A stretch of DNA of 42,695 bases from a virus. The DNA lies in IMG/VR virus record IMGVR_UViG_3300036832_001439, positions 1-42,695 of that record; one strand, written 5' to 3'. Positions within the stretch are counted from its first letter, which is position 1; each line of letters starts with the position of its first letter. The position numbers and the translations under genes were made by a program. Below are positions 24,126 to 32,438 of this stretch, in pieces. The notes under the pieces were generated by a model. The model made no database searches and had not been told where the DNA came from. It worked only from the letters and a program-made list of their open reading frames with translations.

Positions 24126-24761
24126 TTAGCTGGCCGGCGTGCTGGGCGAGGACGTGCTGCCCGAGGACTGCGTGCCGCTGCCTGACTGCGTGCTGGACGT
24201 GCTGCTGGCCGGCGGGCTGCTGCTCGCCGTGCTGCCGCTGGCGGTGGTTTCCGGTGCCGCGGTGGACGAACTGGTGTCCGTGCTGCCGCTGTCCGAGGAC
24301 TTGGCTGCGGCTGCGTTCTCCTTGTCCTGCTGTTCGGTGGAGCCGCCGCCGAAGCTGCCGGCCCCGCCGCGCGGCGGCAGGCCGCCGACATTGCCCTCGG
24401 CCGGCGCGAACATCTCCTGCAGTTCCTCGGGGATCACCGGGTCGGCGACCTTGTTGAACTGCGGCAGCGGTGCCGGGCTCAGCGCCACCACGCCGACGTC
24501 GGACACGCTGATCGCACCCGATGGGTTCGAGGACCGCGACCCCTCGCGGACCGAGTCGCCGACACCGGTGCCGGTGGACTCCTGGGTGGGTGCGGAGGTG
24601 TCCTCCGGGCCGGCGGGCACCGGGCTGGGGTTCTCCGCTGCGCTCTGCGCTGCCTGGGAGGCCACCTCACTCTGCGGGGTGGCTTGGCTGCCCGTGCTGG
24701 TCTCGGCCGGCTCGCCGGACACGGGGTCGGCGGGGGCGTTGGGTGTCGCTGGAGTCGTCAT
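24126..24761 (-). CDS. Ser/Thr-rich low-complexity protein
   Basis: ATG 24761. The 211-aa chain is mostly disordered: Pro/Thr/Gln-rich at the N-terminus, one conserved-looking core (VALSPAPLPQFNKVADPVIP) near residue 90-115, then a long Ser/Thr/Gly tail. The core may be a short capsid-docking motif. It lies between capsid and connector genes and may decorate or tether the capsid. O-glycosylation or another surface modification is possible but unsupported. Confidence 0.6.
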   Translation of the reverse strand: MTTPATPNAPADPVSGEPAETSTGSQATPQSEVASQAAQSAAENPSPVPAGPEDTSAPTQESTGTGVGDSVREGSRSSNPSGAISVSDVGVVALSPAPLPQFNKVADPVIPEELQEMFAPAEGNVGGLPPRGGAGSFGGGSTEQQDKENAAAAKSSDSGSTDTSSSTAAPETTASGSTASSSPPASSTSSTQSGSGTQSSGSTSSPSTPAS

Positions 24762-24774
24762 CGCATTGCCTCTC

Positions 24775-25128
24775 TCACTTCGTGGTGGCCCGCCGGGTTC
24801 GCCGTGCCGTGGTGGGGGGTTCGGGATCGGCCTCGGGTTCTGGTTCTGGTCCGATGTCGACCACGTCTTTGCCCCACGGATGGGTCATGTGCGGCAGGTG
24901 CAGCACTCGGTTGTCAGCGTGCTCCCATTTCAGTGCGTCTGGTTCTGTTGGTATCTGCTGGTTTACCCCGTAGGCCTGCTCGTGTGTGGTCTGCACCAGG
25001 GCGACCGCACCGGAGTTGACGTAGGAGGGCAGCGTGCGCCAGTGACTGGCCTCGGGCACCTCGTCGCCGGGCTCATAGACCGTGGTGCCGACCTTCAGGC
25101 GCTTACGCGCGACGTAGGTATCAGTCAT
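24775..25128 (-). CDS. Small virion protein, paralog of the next gene upstream
   Basis: ATG 25128, 117 aa. The first 50 residues (TYVARKRLKVGTTVYEPGDE, VPEASHW, ALVQT) are clearly related to the start of the 25137-25712 product. They read as one small beta-barrel (K-V-G-x-x-x-Y-x-P-G-D-E-V-P-E-A) that recurs in phage proteins near the capsid gene. The remainder is Pro/Glu-rich and Arg-rich (TTARRTRRATTK), a likely flexible anchor. Confidence 0.65.
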   Translation of the reverse strand: MTDTYVARKRLKVGTTVYEPGDEVPEASHWRTLPSYVNSGAVALVQTTHEQAYGVNQQIPTEPDALKWEHADNRVLHLPHMTHPWGKDVVDIGPEPEPEADPEPPTTARRTRRATTK

Positions 25129-25136
25129 CAGTGCTC

Positions 25137-25712
25137 CTAAGCCGTGGTGGTGAACGGCAGTTGGTTGGAGATCTCCACCGCACCGTCACCGCTGTCTTTC
25201 CACAGCGATACCGGATAGGAGCCGGGACCAGCAGCGTTCCCCCAGAATCCCGCGTAGGACGTCCAGGTGCCGGTCCCGGGCCCGGTGACGGTCAACGCCC
25301 AGACCGCGGTGATGCCCGGGCCGGAAGCATCGGCGAAGCCGATGGAGTCCGGGTCGTCACCGGTCCAGACCAGGTTGCAGACCACGTCGTCGGCGGCCTG
25401 CGACACGCTGTTCGGCGTGATCGAGACGAAGGTGGCACTCGCCGGCGGCGGTCCGCTGGCCTTGCCCCAGCCGCTCAGTTCGCCGTACCAGCGCTCGCGC
25501 TTGACCCGGTAGTCGGCCCGGTCGGGGTCGACCGGACGGCGCTGGTTCATCCCGCGCGAGTAGTCCACGCTGGTCTGCACCAGCGCCAGCGAGCCGTTGT
25601 GCACGTAGGTGGGCAGGTGCCACCAGGAGTTGGCCTCCGGGACCTCGTCACCCGGGTAGTAGGTCTGCTCCCCAACCTTCAGGCACTTGCGCGCCACGTA
25701 CACGTCGGCCAT
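25137..25712 (-). CDS. Small virion protein with Ig-like extension, paralog of its neighbour
   Basis: ATG 25712, 191 aa. The N-terminal 50 residues match those of the 24775-25128 product; then comes a basic linker and a C-terminal region (ATFVSITPNSVSQAADDVVC, then GTWTSYAGFW and YPVSLWKD) with the strand pattern of an Ig-like or surface-exposed beta domain. This suggests a duplicated capsid-associated protein where one copy gained a display domain. Located directly after the major capsid gene. Confidence 0.65.
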   Translation of the reverse strand: MADVYVARKCLKVGEQTYYPGDEVPEANSWWHLPTYVHNGSLALVQTSVDYSRGMNQRRPVDPDRADYRVKRERWYGELSGWGKASGPPPASATFVSITPNSVSQAADDVVCNLVWTGDDPDSIGFADASGPGITAVWALTVTGPGTGTWTSYAGFWGNAAGPGSYPVSLWKDSGDGAVEISNQLPFTTTA

Positions 25713-25718
25713 GGCCGA

Positions 25719-26717
25719 TCACCCAATGCAGGCATTCCACATGACGCCCATGTCACGACCGATCAGGCGCATGTCGTAGGTCAGTTCGCCCTCGATCCGG
25801 TCGCTCGCGATGGGCTCCATCCGGAAGGTCTTGACCCGGATGCCCTGCGCGTTGCCGGCGAAGTACCCGGTCCAGTTGAAGGTGTAGCCAGCGGCCGGGG
25901 TCATCAGCGACGGCGAGGACGGGCTGTAGGTCAACAGCGCGGACTTGGAGTCGGCGATGAAGTGGTAGCTGGAAGCAGCGTCCTGGCCGACCGCGTCGTT
26001 GATCTCCGGGCCGACGGCGCTGGAGGCGTAGGCGATCAGCACCCGGTCCACCCCGAACAGCGTCGCGAGCAGGTCCTCGGTGACGATGCCGCGCTGGGTG
26101 TACTTGATGCGGTCCAGGATGTCCGGGTGGTTGCGCAGCACCTGCAGCACCATCGCGCCCAGGGTGAGCGTGTTGGGGCTGTAGCCGTTCTGCTCCCGGA
26201 AGGTGACCGCGGCCATGGTGATGTCCATGATCGGGTCCGAGCCGGCCTGGTCCCACTGCAGGAACTGGTTGGCACCGGGCGCGGTGGCCGCGCCGGTCAA
26301 GTCGGTGCCCCAGACGCCGGGCCGGAAGTAGGTCGCGCACCAGTCCAGGTCACGGCGCAGCAGTAGCTGGTTGGTGACGAACAGCGAGGCGTCGCGGTCC
26401 AGGCTGAAGTTGGAGTCCGCGTTGGCCCGCAGCTGGTCGTCAATGTCCTTGTGCACCGCGTAGACGTGCGCGAAGTACTGGTCGGTGGTGACCCGCCAGC
26501 CGACACCCGGGGACTCGGTGCTGGGCGCGCGCCGCTCGGCGTCGGTACGCCGCCAGTCGGACTTGGAGTACTTCCAGTACAGATCGGACTGCTTGTTCAC
26601 CGAGACCTTGGGAAAGACCTTGTCCGCGATGAAGTTGCTGGCGTCCTGGATGTAGGCGATCGAAATGTTCGTCAGCGGGGTGTTGACGTGCAGATCGCTC
26701 TGGGTCGGGTTGGCCAT
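25719..26717 (-). CDS. Major capsid protein (HK97 fold)
   Basis: ATG 26717 with AGGAGATACCGAG upstream. The 332-aa protein has the start of a capsid subunit ([20 protein letters not shown]), an ADP-like E-loop/strand region with [11 protein letters not shown], and a P-domain with [18 protein letters not shown] and a MWNACIG end. Position between the decoration/scaffold genes and connectors agrees. Size fits HK97-type subunits without a fused delta domain. The scaffold is encoded two genes upstream. Confidence 0.87.
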   Translation of the reverse strand: MANPTQSDLHVNTPLTNISIAYIQDASNFIADKVFPKVSVNKQSDLYWKYSKSDWRRTDAERRAPSTESPGVGWRVTTDQYFAHVYAVHKDIDDQLRANADSNFSLDRDASLFVTNQLLLRRDLDWCATYFRPGVWGTDLTGAATAPGANQFLQWDQAGSDPIMDITMAAVTFREQNGYSPNTLTLGAMVLQVLRNHPDILDRIKYTQRGIVTEDLLATLFGVDRVLIAYASSAVGPEINDAVGQDAASSYHFIADSKSALLTYSPSSPSLMTPAAGYTFNWTGYFAGNAQGIRVKTFRMEPIASDRIEGELTYDMRLIGRDMGVMWNACIG

Positions 26718-26735
26718 CTCGGTATCTCCTCAGCC

Positions 26736-27134
26736 CTAGTGGACCAGCAGCAGGACGGGGATAACTTCGCCAGCCGCGCCAGAACTGATCGCCAGACCAG
26801 GACCTCCTGCAGCCTCGATCGACGCGCCGTTGGCATCCGGGCCGACCCGGGTGCCGGCGGCCACCGGGCCGCCGCAGACCGCCTTGGACACGCCCGCGAT
26901 GCCGACCGCGGCGGCGCCGCCGATCTGCTGGGGCTTGTTCTGCAGGATGCCGACCAACGGGTCGCCGGTCGCCACGGCCAGTCCGGCCATGTGCTCACCG
27001 GTCAGCTTGACCCAGCAGTACTGCTTGCCAGAGTTCGGGTTGGCCGAACCGGGCTGACCGGGAACGCCGGTGTAGATGCCGATGGTGCCGTCCGCATCCA
27101 GGGAAATAGACCGGAGAGATTCTTCGTAGGCCAT
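26736..27134 (-). CDS. Capsid decoration protein (DUF2190-like)
   Basis: ATG 27134 with GGGGAGTG upstream. The 132-aa Gly/Ala/Val-rich protein (HMAGLAVATGDPLVGILQNK, IGGAAAVGIAGVSKAVCGG, AGTRVGPDANG) has the repeated short strands typical of phage decoration/stabilisation proteins encoded before the major capsid gene. It should sit on the outside of the capsid. Family assignment from pattern and position. Confidence 0.75.
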   Translation of the reverse strand: MAYEESLRSISLDADGTIGIYTGVPGQPGSANPNSGKQYCWVKLTGEHMAGLAVATGDPLVGILQNKPQQIGGAAAVGIAGVSKAVCGGPVAAGTRVGPDANGASIEAAGGPGLAISSGAAGEVIPVLLLVH

Positions 27135-27154
27135 CTGTTGTCACTCCCCTCGGA

Positions 27155-27973
27155 TTAGCGTCCGCGCCGGTCGGCGAGGTACTGGTCGTAGAGCGCCGGG
27201 TTCATCTCGAACTGCTTGCCGATCAAGGACTCGCGGCTGATCGGCACGTCGTTCTTGGCGAAGGTGTCCTCGGCGAAGGCGTTGACCTGGGCCATGATGT
27301 CGCTGTTGTCGCCACCGCCGGCCTTGCCGATCTCGGTGAACATGTCGTTGCTGGCCGCCTCGAAGCACTGCGCCAGCACCAGCTGGTCGCTCTTGGACAG
27401 CACCTCGGCGCAGCGCTTGAGCACCGGGCCGAGCGTCTCGGGCGGTACCGGCAGCGCGTACTCGGCCGCCTTGGCGACGTACTCGCGGGTCAGCCGCAGG
27501 TCGCGCTCGGCCTTGGCCACCTGTTCGGCCTGCTCGGTGCGCTTTTGCAGCTTGGCGATCTCGCCGTAGGCCTTGGCGACCACCTCGTCGCGGTCGCTGT
27601 CGCCCAGGGCCTTGCTCAGCCCGGCCAGCACCTGCTCGGTGGCATCGCTGGCCGCGCCCTCGCCGTCCGGGTCGTAGTCCTGCTCGTCGTCGTCGTCCAC
27701 GACGTAGTAGGTGCCGTCGGTGTCCTGCGCGATGGGGGCGTAGGCCTCCTCGCCGTCCTCCATCTGCACTGGCAGGAAGGCGTTGCCGCTCTCGTCGTAG
27801 ACAAGATCGTCATCGGTGAAGGTGACCTCGTCGTTGTCCTGGTCCGGCATGCTCTCCTCCGGTGACTCGTCCCGCTTGGCGATCAGCATCTTGGCGTGTC
27901 CGTTGGCGTCGGCATCGACCAGAGAGACCTCGTCGATGTCCATCTGGGTCAGCTTGTTGATCCGCCTGCTCAT
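27155..27973 (-). CDS. Capsid scaffolding protein with XkdF-like N-terminus
   Basis: ATG 27973. The first 35 residues (KLTQMDIDEVSLVDADANGH) resemble the start of prohead-protease/XkdF proteins (DEVSLVD-x-x-A), followed by an acidic, probably disordered stretch (DDDDEQDYDPDGEG) and a coiled-coil (KLQKRTEQAEQVAKAERDLR), then a C-terminal helical region. It has no protease catalytic residues that I can see. The most likely role is the internal scaffold for prohead assembly, removed by the XkdF protease encoded at 32664-34322. Confidence 0.7.
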   Translation of the reverse strand: MSRRINKLTQMDIDEVSLVDADANGHAKMLIAKRDESPEESMPDQDNDEVTFTDDDLVYDESGNAFLPVQMEDGEEAYAPIAQDTDGTYYVVDDDDEQDYDPDGEGAASDATEQVLAGLSKALGDSDRDEVVAKAYGEIAKLQKRTEQAEQVAKAERDLRLTREYVAKAAEYALPVPPETLGPVLKRCAEVLSKSDQLVLAQCFEAASNDMFTEIGKAGGGDNSDIMAQVNAFAEDTFAKNDVPISRESLIGKQFEMNPALYDQYLADRRGR

Positions 27974-28011
27974 CTCAGAACCCAGTCTCTAGGGGCTGTC
28001 ATGTCACTCCT

Positions 28012-31000
28012 TCAGATCCGCGGAATCTTCGGGATGGCACGCACCACCTTGCCGGCCGTCGAGCCCAACTTGGCCGCACCTGTATTGATCTTGGCTTGCG
28101 GAATCTTGGTCGCCAACGCGGCACCGCCGAGCAGTCCGGCACCGCCGATAGCGGTGTTGCGCAACGTCTTCGGCTTGGGCGGCGCCATCGAGGGCATCCC
28201 GATCGCCTTGCTGATCGTCACCTTGTGCTCGGCGCGCGCGGAGCCGGCCAGCTGGGGCTCGGACTCGTCGCTGACGTTGGTGTTCTCCTGGCGGTGGCCC
28301 ACCCGGTTGCCGCCGAAGTCGGCGAACGGCCCGAAGTCCAGCGGCAGTTCCAGCTGACGCTGCTGGGGCACCGACCAGTCCAGCGACTTCTTCATCCGGC
28401 CACGGAGGGCGTGCACACCCACGCCGGCGAGGTCACCGGGAGCCGCGCCGACCACTGCGCCGAAGCCAGCACCAGCCGGCTTGCGGGTGGCCAGTGCGCC
28501 CAGTCCGGCACCGATGGCCGAACCGACACCCATGCCCTTGAGACCGGCGTTGCGGGCCCGGCGTTCGGCCGGCAGCAGTGCCTTGCTCGCGGTTGCGTTC
28601 TGCGGCTTGAGATAGCCCTTCTTGTGGGCCCGCATGGTGCCCAGGGCGGCACCGGCGATCCCGGCCGGCACACCCAGCCGCGGCCCGGCGATGGCAGATC
28701 CGGCCATCCCACCGGCCATTCCGGCACCGAACTCATTGCCGAACGCACGCGCCTTGTAGCCCTTCTTGCCGGCCACCAGCGAGTGGTAGCCGGGCACCAG
28801 TGCACCGGTGGCGACCCGCCCGGCACTCGGCTTGGCGGTGTTCTGCTGGGGCGGCGTGAAGGCCTTGCTGGTGGCGCTCAGCCCGGCGTTGCGCTGACGG
28901 CGGGCGCTCTGGGCCAGCTTGGTCTGCTTGTTCTGCTTCAGGCCGTGATACGCGCGCCGGGCGCCGCCGATACCGGCAACCCCGAGTCCACCGGCTACCG
29001 CTGCCCCGCCGCCGAGCTTGGCACCGGACTTGATCCGGTTGATGTTGCGGGCCGTCGCCAGGCCGTGCGCCAGGTGCCCGACCTCGCTGGGCGGCGGGGT
29101 GAAATGGGCAGCGATGTTCGGCGCGGCATTGTGCACTGCCGTGGCTGCGGTGGCCCCGAAGCCTGCTGCCCCCAGCCCGCCCGCTGCCTGCCGACCGGCG
29201 CTGGACTTCTTGCGCGCGTGGAAGCCGGCCTGCTCGTGGTGATAGGTGATCGAGCCCGGCGAGTAGGCCTTGCTCGCCGTCGTGTTCTGCGGCTTGAGGT
29301 AGCCCTTGTGATGCGCGTAGAGGGTGCCGAGCCCGGCACCGGTGATCCCGCCGAGGCTGCTGGCCCGCCCGCGGGTCGCCGCCCCGGCCGCGATACTGCC
29401 GGCCGCACCACCGAGGAGTTCCGAGCCGCCGGCCTGCAGCTTGTGGCCCTTCTTGCCGGCCACCAGGCCGTGGAACGGAGAGAGCAACGCGCCCGAGGCC
29501 ACTCGCCCGGCGCTGGGCTTGGTGGTGTTCTTCTGGGGCTGGGTGAAGGCCTTGGAGGCCAGCGAGTAGTGGCGTTGCATGCGCTTGGACTCGGCATGGT
29601 TGGCCACGGTCCCACCGACCAGCGCAGAGCCGAACCCACCGATGGCCATGGCCCCGCCGGCACCGCGCAGCCGGCGGCCGGCCTTGATGCCCGCGCGGGC
29701 GGTCTTCACGCCCTTGAGCGCGTCCATGTGCGCACCGATGGCCTTGTGCTCCGGGGTGCCGGGCGCATGCCACTGGTTGGCCGTCACCGGGTTGAGCTGA
29801 TGCTTCATCGCGGCGCTCGCGTGCCGCACGCCCTGCTGTGCGTGGGTGGCGACCTTCTCGTCACCCCGGTCGATCAGGTGCATGCCGGTCACGCCGGCGG
29901 CTGTACCGGCACCCAGTGTTGCCAGGCCGCCGCCGACCTGCTTGCGCTCCTTGGCGGTGTAGTCCGTCTTGGCCACGTCCATGTCCGGGCGCGCAATCCC
30001 GAATCCGTCCAGCATGTCGTTCCCCTTGCCGATGGTGGAGTTGGTGTAGCCAAGCTGTGGCAGCTTGCCGGTCGACCTCTGGTAATTGATCTTCGGGTGC
30101 TTGTTGCGCTTGTGCGTCGGGGTGCTGAAGATCCGCTTCGGGATGGGCGCCGCGGTGGTGGCCGAGCCGAGGGCACCCAGGCCGATGGCGGTGCTGGCGT
30201 GGCGCAGCTGACTGGCCGCGTGCGCCGCCTTCTCCTCACCGGTTGCCAGCGAAGCAGCACGCCCCGAGCGCAGCCCGGCAACCGCGGGAATGGCCGCAGC
30301 TGCGGTGAGCAGGCCGCCGATCTGTCGCTGGTGCCGCGTCACGGTCTGTGCCTTGGTCTCGCCGGGTAGCCGCTTACCGACGTGGCGGGCGTGCTCGGCG
30401 CACTTGGCCTGGTGGTGCGCGATCAGCTTGTCGGTCCAGTGCTCCTTGGCGCCCTTGGGCCGGAAACTGTGCATCCGCTCCAGTTGCTGCTGGTGATGGC
30501 GCAGCTGGGCGGCATGACTGCCGATCCCGAACGGGTTGTCGTTCTTGGCCACCTTGGCTCCCAACCGGGCGATGTGCTCGACGTTGACGATCGAATGCCC
30601 GAACCCGTGTTCCACCGAGGCCACCTTGTAGTGCCCGCCGCCGACCCACTCGCGCTGCGCGGGCAGGCCCGCGTGGGTGAGGTTGACGTGCGCCGAGCCG
30701 GGGTTCACCCGCAGGATCACCTTGTGCGGCGAGGCCTGCTTGGGCCCGTACTGCGCACCCAGCAACTTGTTGGCCTGGTGCTTGACGCCGCTGCCGGCCG
30801 AGGCCACCCCGCGGTCGGCGAACGTGTGCGCGATGTGCTCGTTCTCGGTGAAGCTGGACATCGGCAGGTGCAGGTCCGAGCCGGGCTGTAGCGCATGCGC
30901 CGCGGCGTGGTCCATCGACAGGCCGCGGTACAGCTGCGGCGCGTTGTGCGGGGCGTGGCGGGCCGCCGCGATCAGGTGGTTGGCGCCCTTGTTACCGAAC

Positions 31001-31449
31001 CGGGCGTTGAGATACTGGCCCTGGTTGGGCTTCTTGGCCCCGGACTCGAAGGCCTGCGCCTTGGTGTCGCGAGCCCGGATCGCCTGCTTGCCCTGAAAGG
31101 TCTTGGCCCACTGCTGGCCACCGCGCACGATGGGCGCCGTCGGGGACGGCGGACGCATGCCGGCGTTGAGCCCCGGGGCGACCTTCGCGCCCGGGTGCTG
31201 CGCGTGGTACATCCCGGCAACGTGCGCGCGCTGGCCTGCCGTGGTGGGCAGCTGGGTGGCGCCCACAGCAGTGGCCGCAACGCCGGCGCCGATCTCCTTC
31301 TTGCGCCGGTCGGTCATCGGTGCGGCCTTGTGCACCCGCGCGGGCAGCTTGCGGAACTGCTTCTTGGAGGTGTGCTTGTCCCAGCGTGCGGCGATGTCCG
31401 GGTGCCGGGCATGGAGGAGCCCCTGTTGCGCCCGCGATTTGTACGGCAT
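28012..31449 (-). CDS. Giant virion-region protein with ADP-ribosyltransferase-like domain and glycine-zipper repeats
   Basis: ATG 31449, 1145 aa. Residues 170-275 have the order of a mono-ADP-ribosyltransferase: LYRGLS with R175, SSFTEN (S199-F-T201), then QREWVGGGHY with Q265 and E267, i.e. an R ... S-x-T ... [QE]-x-E triad at normal spacing (about 92 residues from R to E). After that come basic, Ala/Gly-rich segments and two copies of a 100-residue unit (29270-29556 and 28580-28869) with SKAFT-x-PQ-x-NT, KPSAGRVA and GYLKPQN. These Gly-zipper segments could insert into membrane. ART proteins of other phages are packaged and ejected to modify host enzymes; whether this one is active is unknown. 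It is a large, compound protein next to the scaffold gene. Confidence 0.65.
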   Translation of the reverse strand: MPYKSRAQQGLLHARHPDIAARWDKHTSKKQFRKLPARVHKAAPMTDRRKKEIGAGVAATAVGATQLPTTAGQRAHVAGMYHAQHPGAKVAPGLNAGMRPPSPTAPIVRGGQQWAKTFQGKQAIRARDTKAQAFESGAKKPNQGQYLNARFGNKGANHLIAAARHAPHNAPQLYRGLSMDHAAAHALQPGSDLHLPMSSFTENEHIAHTFADRGVASAGSGVKHQANKLLGAQYGPKQASPHKVILRVNPGSAHVNLTHAGLPAQREWVGGGHYKVASVEHGFGHSIVNVEHIARLGAKVAKNDNPFGIGSHAAQLRHHQQQLERMHSFRPKGAKEHWTDKLIAHHQAKCAEHARHVGKRLPGETKAQTVTRHQRQIGGLLTAAAAIPAVAGLRSGRAASLATGEEKAAHAASQLRHASTAIGLGALGSATTAAPIPKRIFSTPTHKRNKHPKINYQRSTGKLPQLGYTNSTIGKGNDMLDGFGIARPDMDVAKTDYTAKERKQVGGGLATLGAGTAAGVTGMHLIDRGDEKVATHAQQGVRHASAAMKHQLNPVTANQWHAPGTPEHKAIGAHMDALKGVKTARAGIKAGRRLRGAGGAMAIGGFGSALVGGTVANHAESKRMQRHYSLASKAFTQPQKNTTKPSAGRVASGALLSPFHGLVAGKKGHKLQAGGSELLGGAAGSIAAGAATRGRASSLGGITGAGLGTLYAHHKGYLKPQNTTASKAYSPGSITYHHEQAGFHARKKSSAGRQAAGGLGAAGFGATAATAVHNAAPNIAAHFTPPPSEVGHLAHGLATARNINRIKSGAKLGGGAAVAGGLGVAGIGGARRAYHGLKQNKQTKLAQSARRQRNAGLSATSKAFTPPQQNTAKPSAGRVATGALVPGYHSLVAGKKGYKARAFGNEFGAGMAGGMAGSAIAGPRLGVPAGIAGAALGTMRAHKKGYLKPQNATASKALLPAERRARNAGLKGMGVGSAIGAGLGALATRKPAGAGFGAVVGAAPGDLAGVGVHALRGRMKKSLDWSVPQQRQLELPLDFGPFADFGGNRVGHRQENTNVSDESEPQLAGSARAEHKVTISKAIGMPSMAPPKPKTLRNTAIGGAGLLGGAALATKIPQAKINTGAAKLGSTAGKVVRAIPKIPRI
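28580..28869 (-). repeat. Gly-zipper repeat, copy 2 within the 28012-31449 gene
   Basis: Runs from SKAFTPPQQNTAKPSAGRV to GYLKPQNATASKA. Close to the copy at 29270-29556, with the middle (LVAGKKGYK, AHKKGYLKPQN) also conserved. Tandem but separated by about 400 bases. Confidence 0.8.
29270..29556 (-). repeat. Gly-zipper repeat, copy 1 within the 28012-31449 gene
   Basis: Runs from SKAFTQPQKNTTKPSAGRV to GYLKPQNTTASKA, about 95 residues. The ends are nearly the same as in copy 2; the middle is Gly/Ala-rich and variable. Confidence 0.8.
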
Positions 31450-32438
31450 CAGGCCACCGCCAACGCGTAGGTCGCCATGATCTTGGAGAACTGCCCGTTG
31501 GGCGCCCGCTTGAACTTGCGGTCGTAGAACTCCTTGCGGGCCGCGTCGGCGTGCGCCACCGCGCGCTGGTAGCGCGGATTCTGCGGGCCCGCACTGTCAT
31601 CGCGGTGCTTGGAGCCGTAGTGCATGCCGGCCAGGTAGGCCTTGGTCTCGCGGTGCTCACCCTGCTTCTTGGTGCGGCCGGCATTCAACCGGCCGAGGTA
31701 GTGCTCCGGGTAGCCCGAGTGCACCTCGCTGGACATCACGCCGGTCAACGGCGTGGGCGGCAGGTACGTGCGGTTCTTCTTGCGCCGGTCGGTGAGCACC
31801 TGGGCGCGGTCCGCACGGCCCTCGGCAGCCGCGTGCACAGCGCGGAAGCGCTCGAAGTCGGCCTCGGCGTCCCAGGCATGGCGCACATGTTGCTGCGGGG
31901 TGGTGGTGAGCGCATCGCGCACGTGCTGCATCTCGTGGCTCAGGGTGCGCTCGTTGATCTGCTTGGGCTTCACGCCGTAGTTGCGGGCGACGTCTTTGAC
32001 CGCCCGCTTGCGGGGCATCACCATGTGCGTGCGCCCGGTGGAGATGTCGTGGTAGGCGTAGCCGAGGACGTTGCGACCAGCCCGGTGCTTGGTCTCACGC
32101 GCCACGACGTCGCGGTGCAGCGGGTGCTTGCTGGCCTTGGACCGCTTCCAGTCCGGGAAGTCGCGCACCGACGCCGGGTGGTTCAGTGCGTGCCTGGTAT
32201 AGACCCTGGCGTGCGCCTGCTCGCCCAGGACCTGGTAGCGGCCCAGCTGACGCTTGCGGTACTGGCGCTGGTACGCGCGCGCCTGCGCACTCTTGCCCGG
32301 AGCCCGTGGGCGCATGGCCCGGTCATGGATCTTGTCCATGATCTGCTCGCGCTCCTCGGGCGTGGCCGCGCGCAGCCGCCGGCTCAGATTCGTCTCGGTC
32401 TTGGCGATCTCGGCGAGGTAGCGCTCCAGCGCGCTCAT
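31449..32438 (-). CDS. Minor virion-region protein with HExxH metallopeptidase motif
   Basis: ATG 32438 overlaps the previous stop (ATGA). The 329-aa protein is basic and helical. Residues 165-172 are TLSHEMQH: H168-E169-x-x-H172, and about 20 residues later AWDAEADFERF supplies E192/E196, as in gluzincin-type zinc peptidases (HExxH ... E). The N-terminal half (RRLRAATPEEREQIMDK, RQYRKRQLGRYQVLGEQ) is charged. The metal ligands are predicted, and activity is likely but unproven. A role in virion maturation, in cell wall or in host-protein cleavage after ejection is possible. Confidence 0.7.
   Translation of the reverse strand: MSALERYLAEIAKTETNLSRRLRAATPEEREQIMDKIHDRAMRPRAPGKSAQARAYQRQYRKRQLGRYQVLGEQAHARVYTRHALNHPASVRDFPDWKRSKASKHPLHRDVVARETKHRAGRNVLGYAYHDISTGRTHMVMPRKRAVKDVARNYGVKPKQINERTLSHEMQHVRDALTTTPQQHVRHAWDAEADFERFRAVHAAAEGRADRAQVLTDRRKKNRTYLPPTPLTGVMSSEVHSGYPEHYLGRLNAGRTKKQGEHRETKAYLAGMHYGSKHRDDSAGPQNPRYQRAVAHADAARKEFYDRKFKRAPNGQFSKIMATYALAVA

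Noticed and set aside
28096-30369. 757-codon open frame on the plus strand opposite the ART-like gene
   Set aside because: High-GC shadow: composition is Arg/Gly/Ala-biased with no domain, no binding site, and the minus frame carries recognisable motifs.
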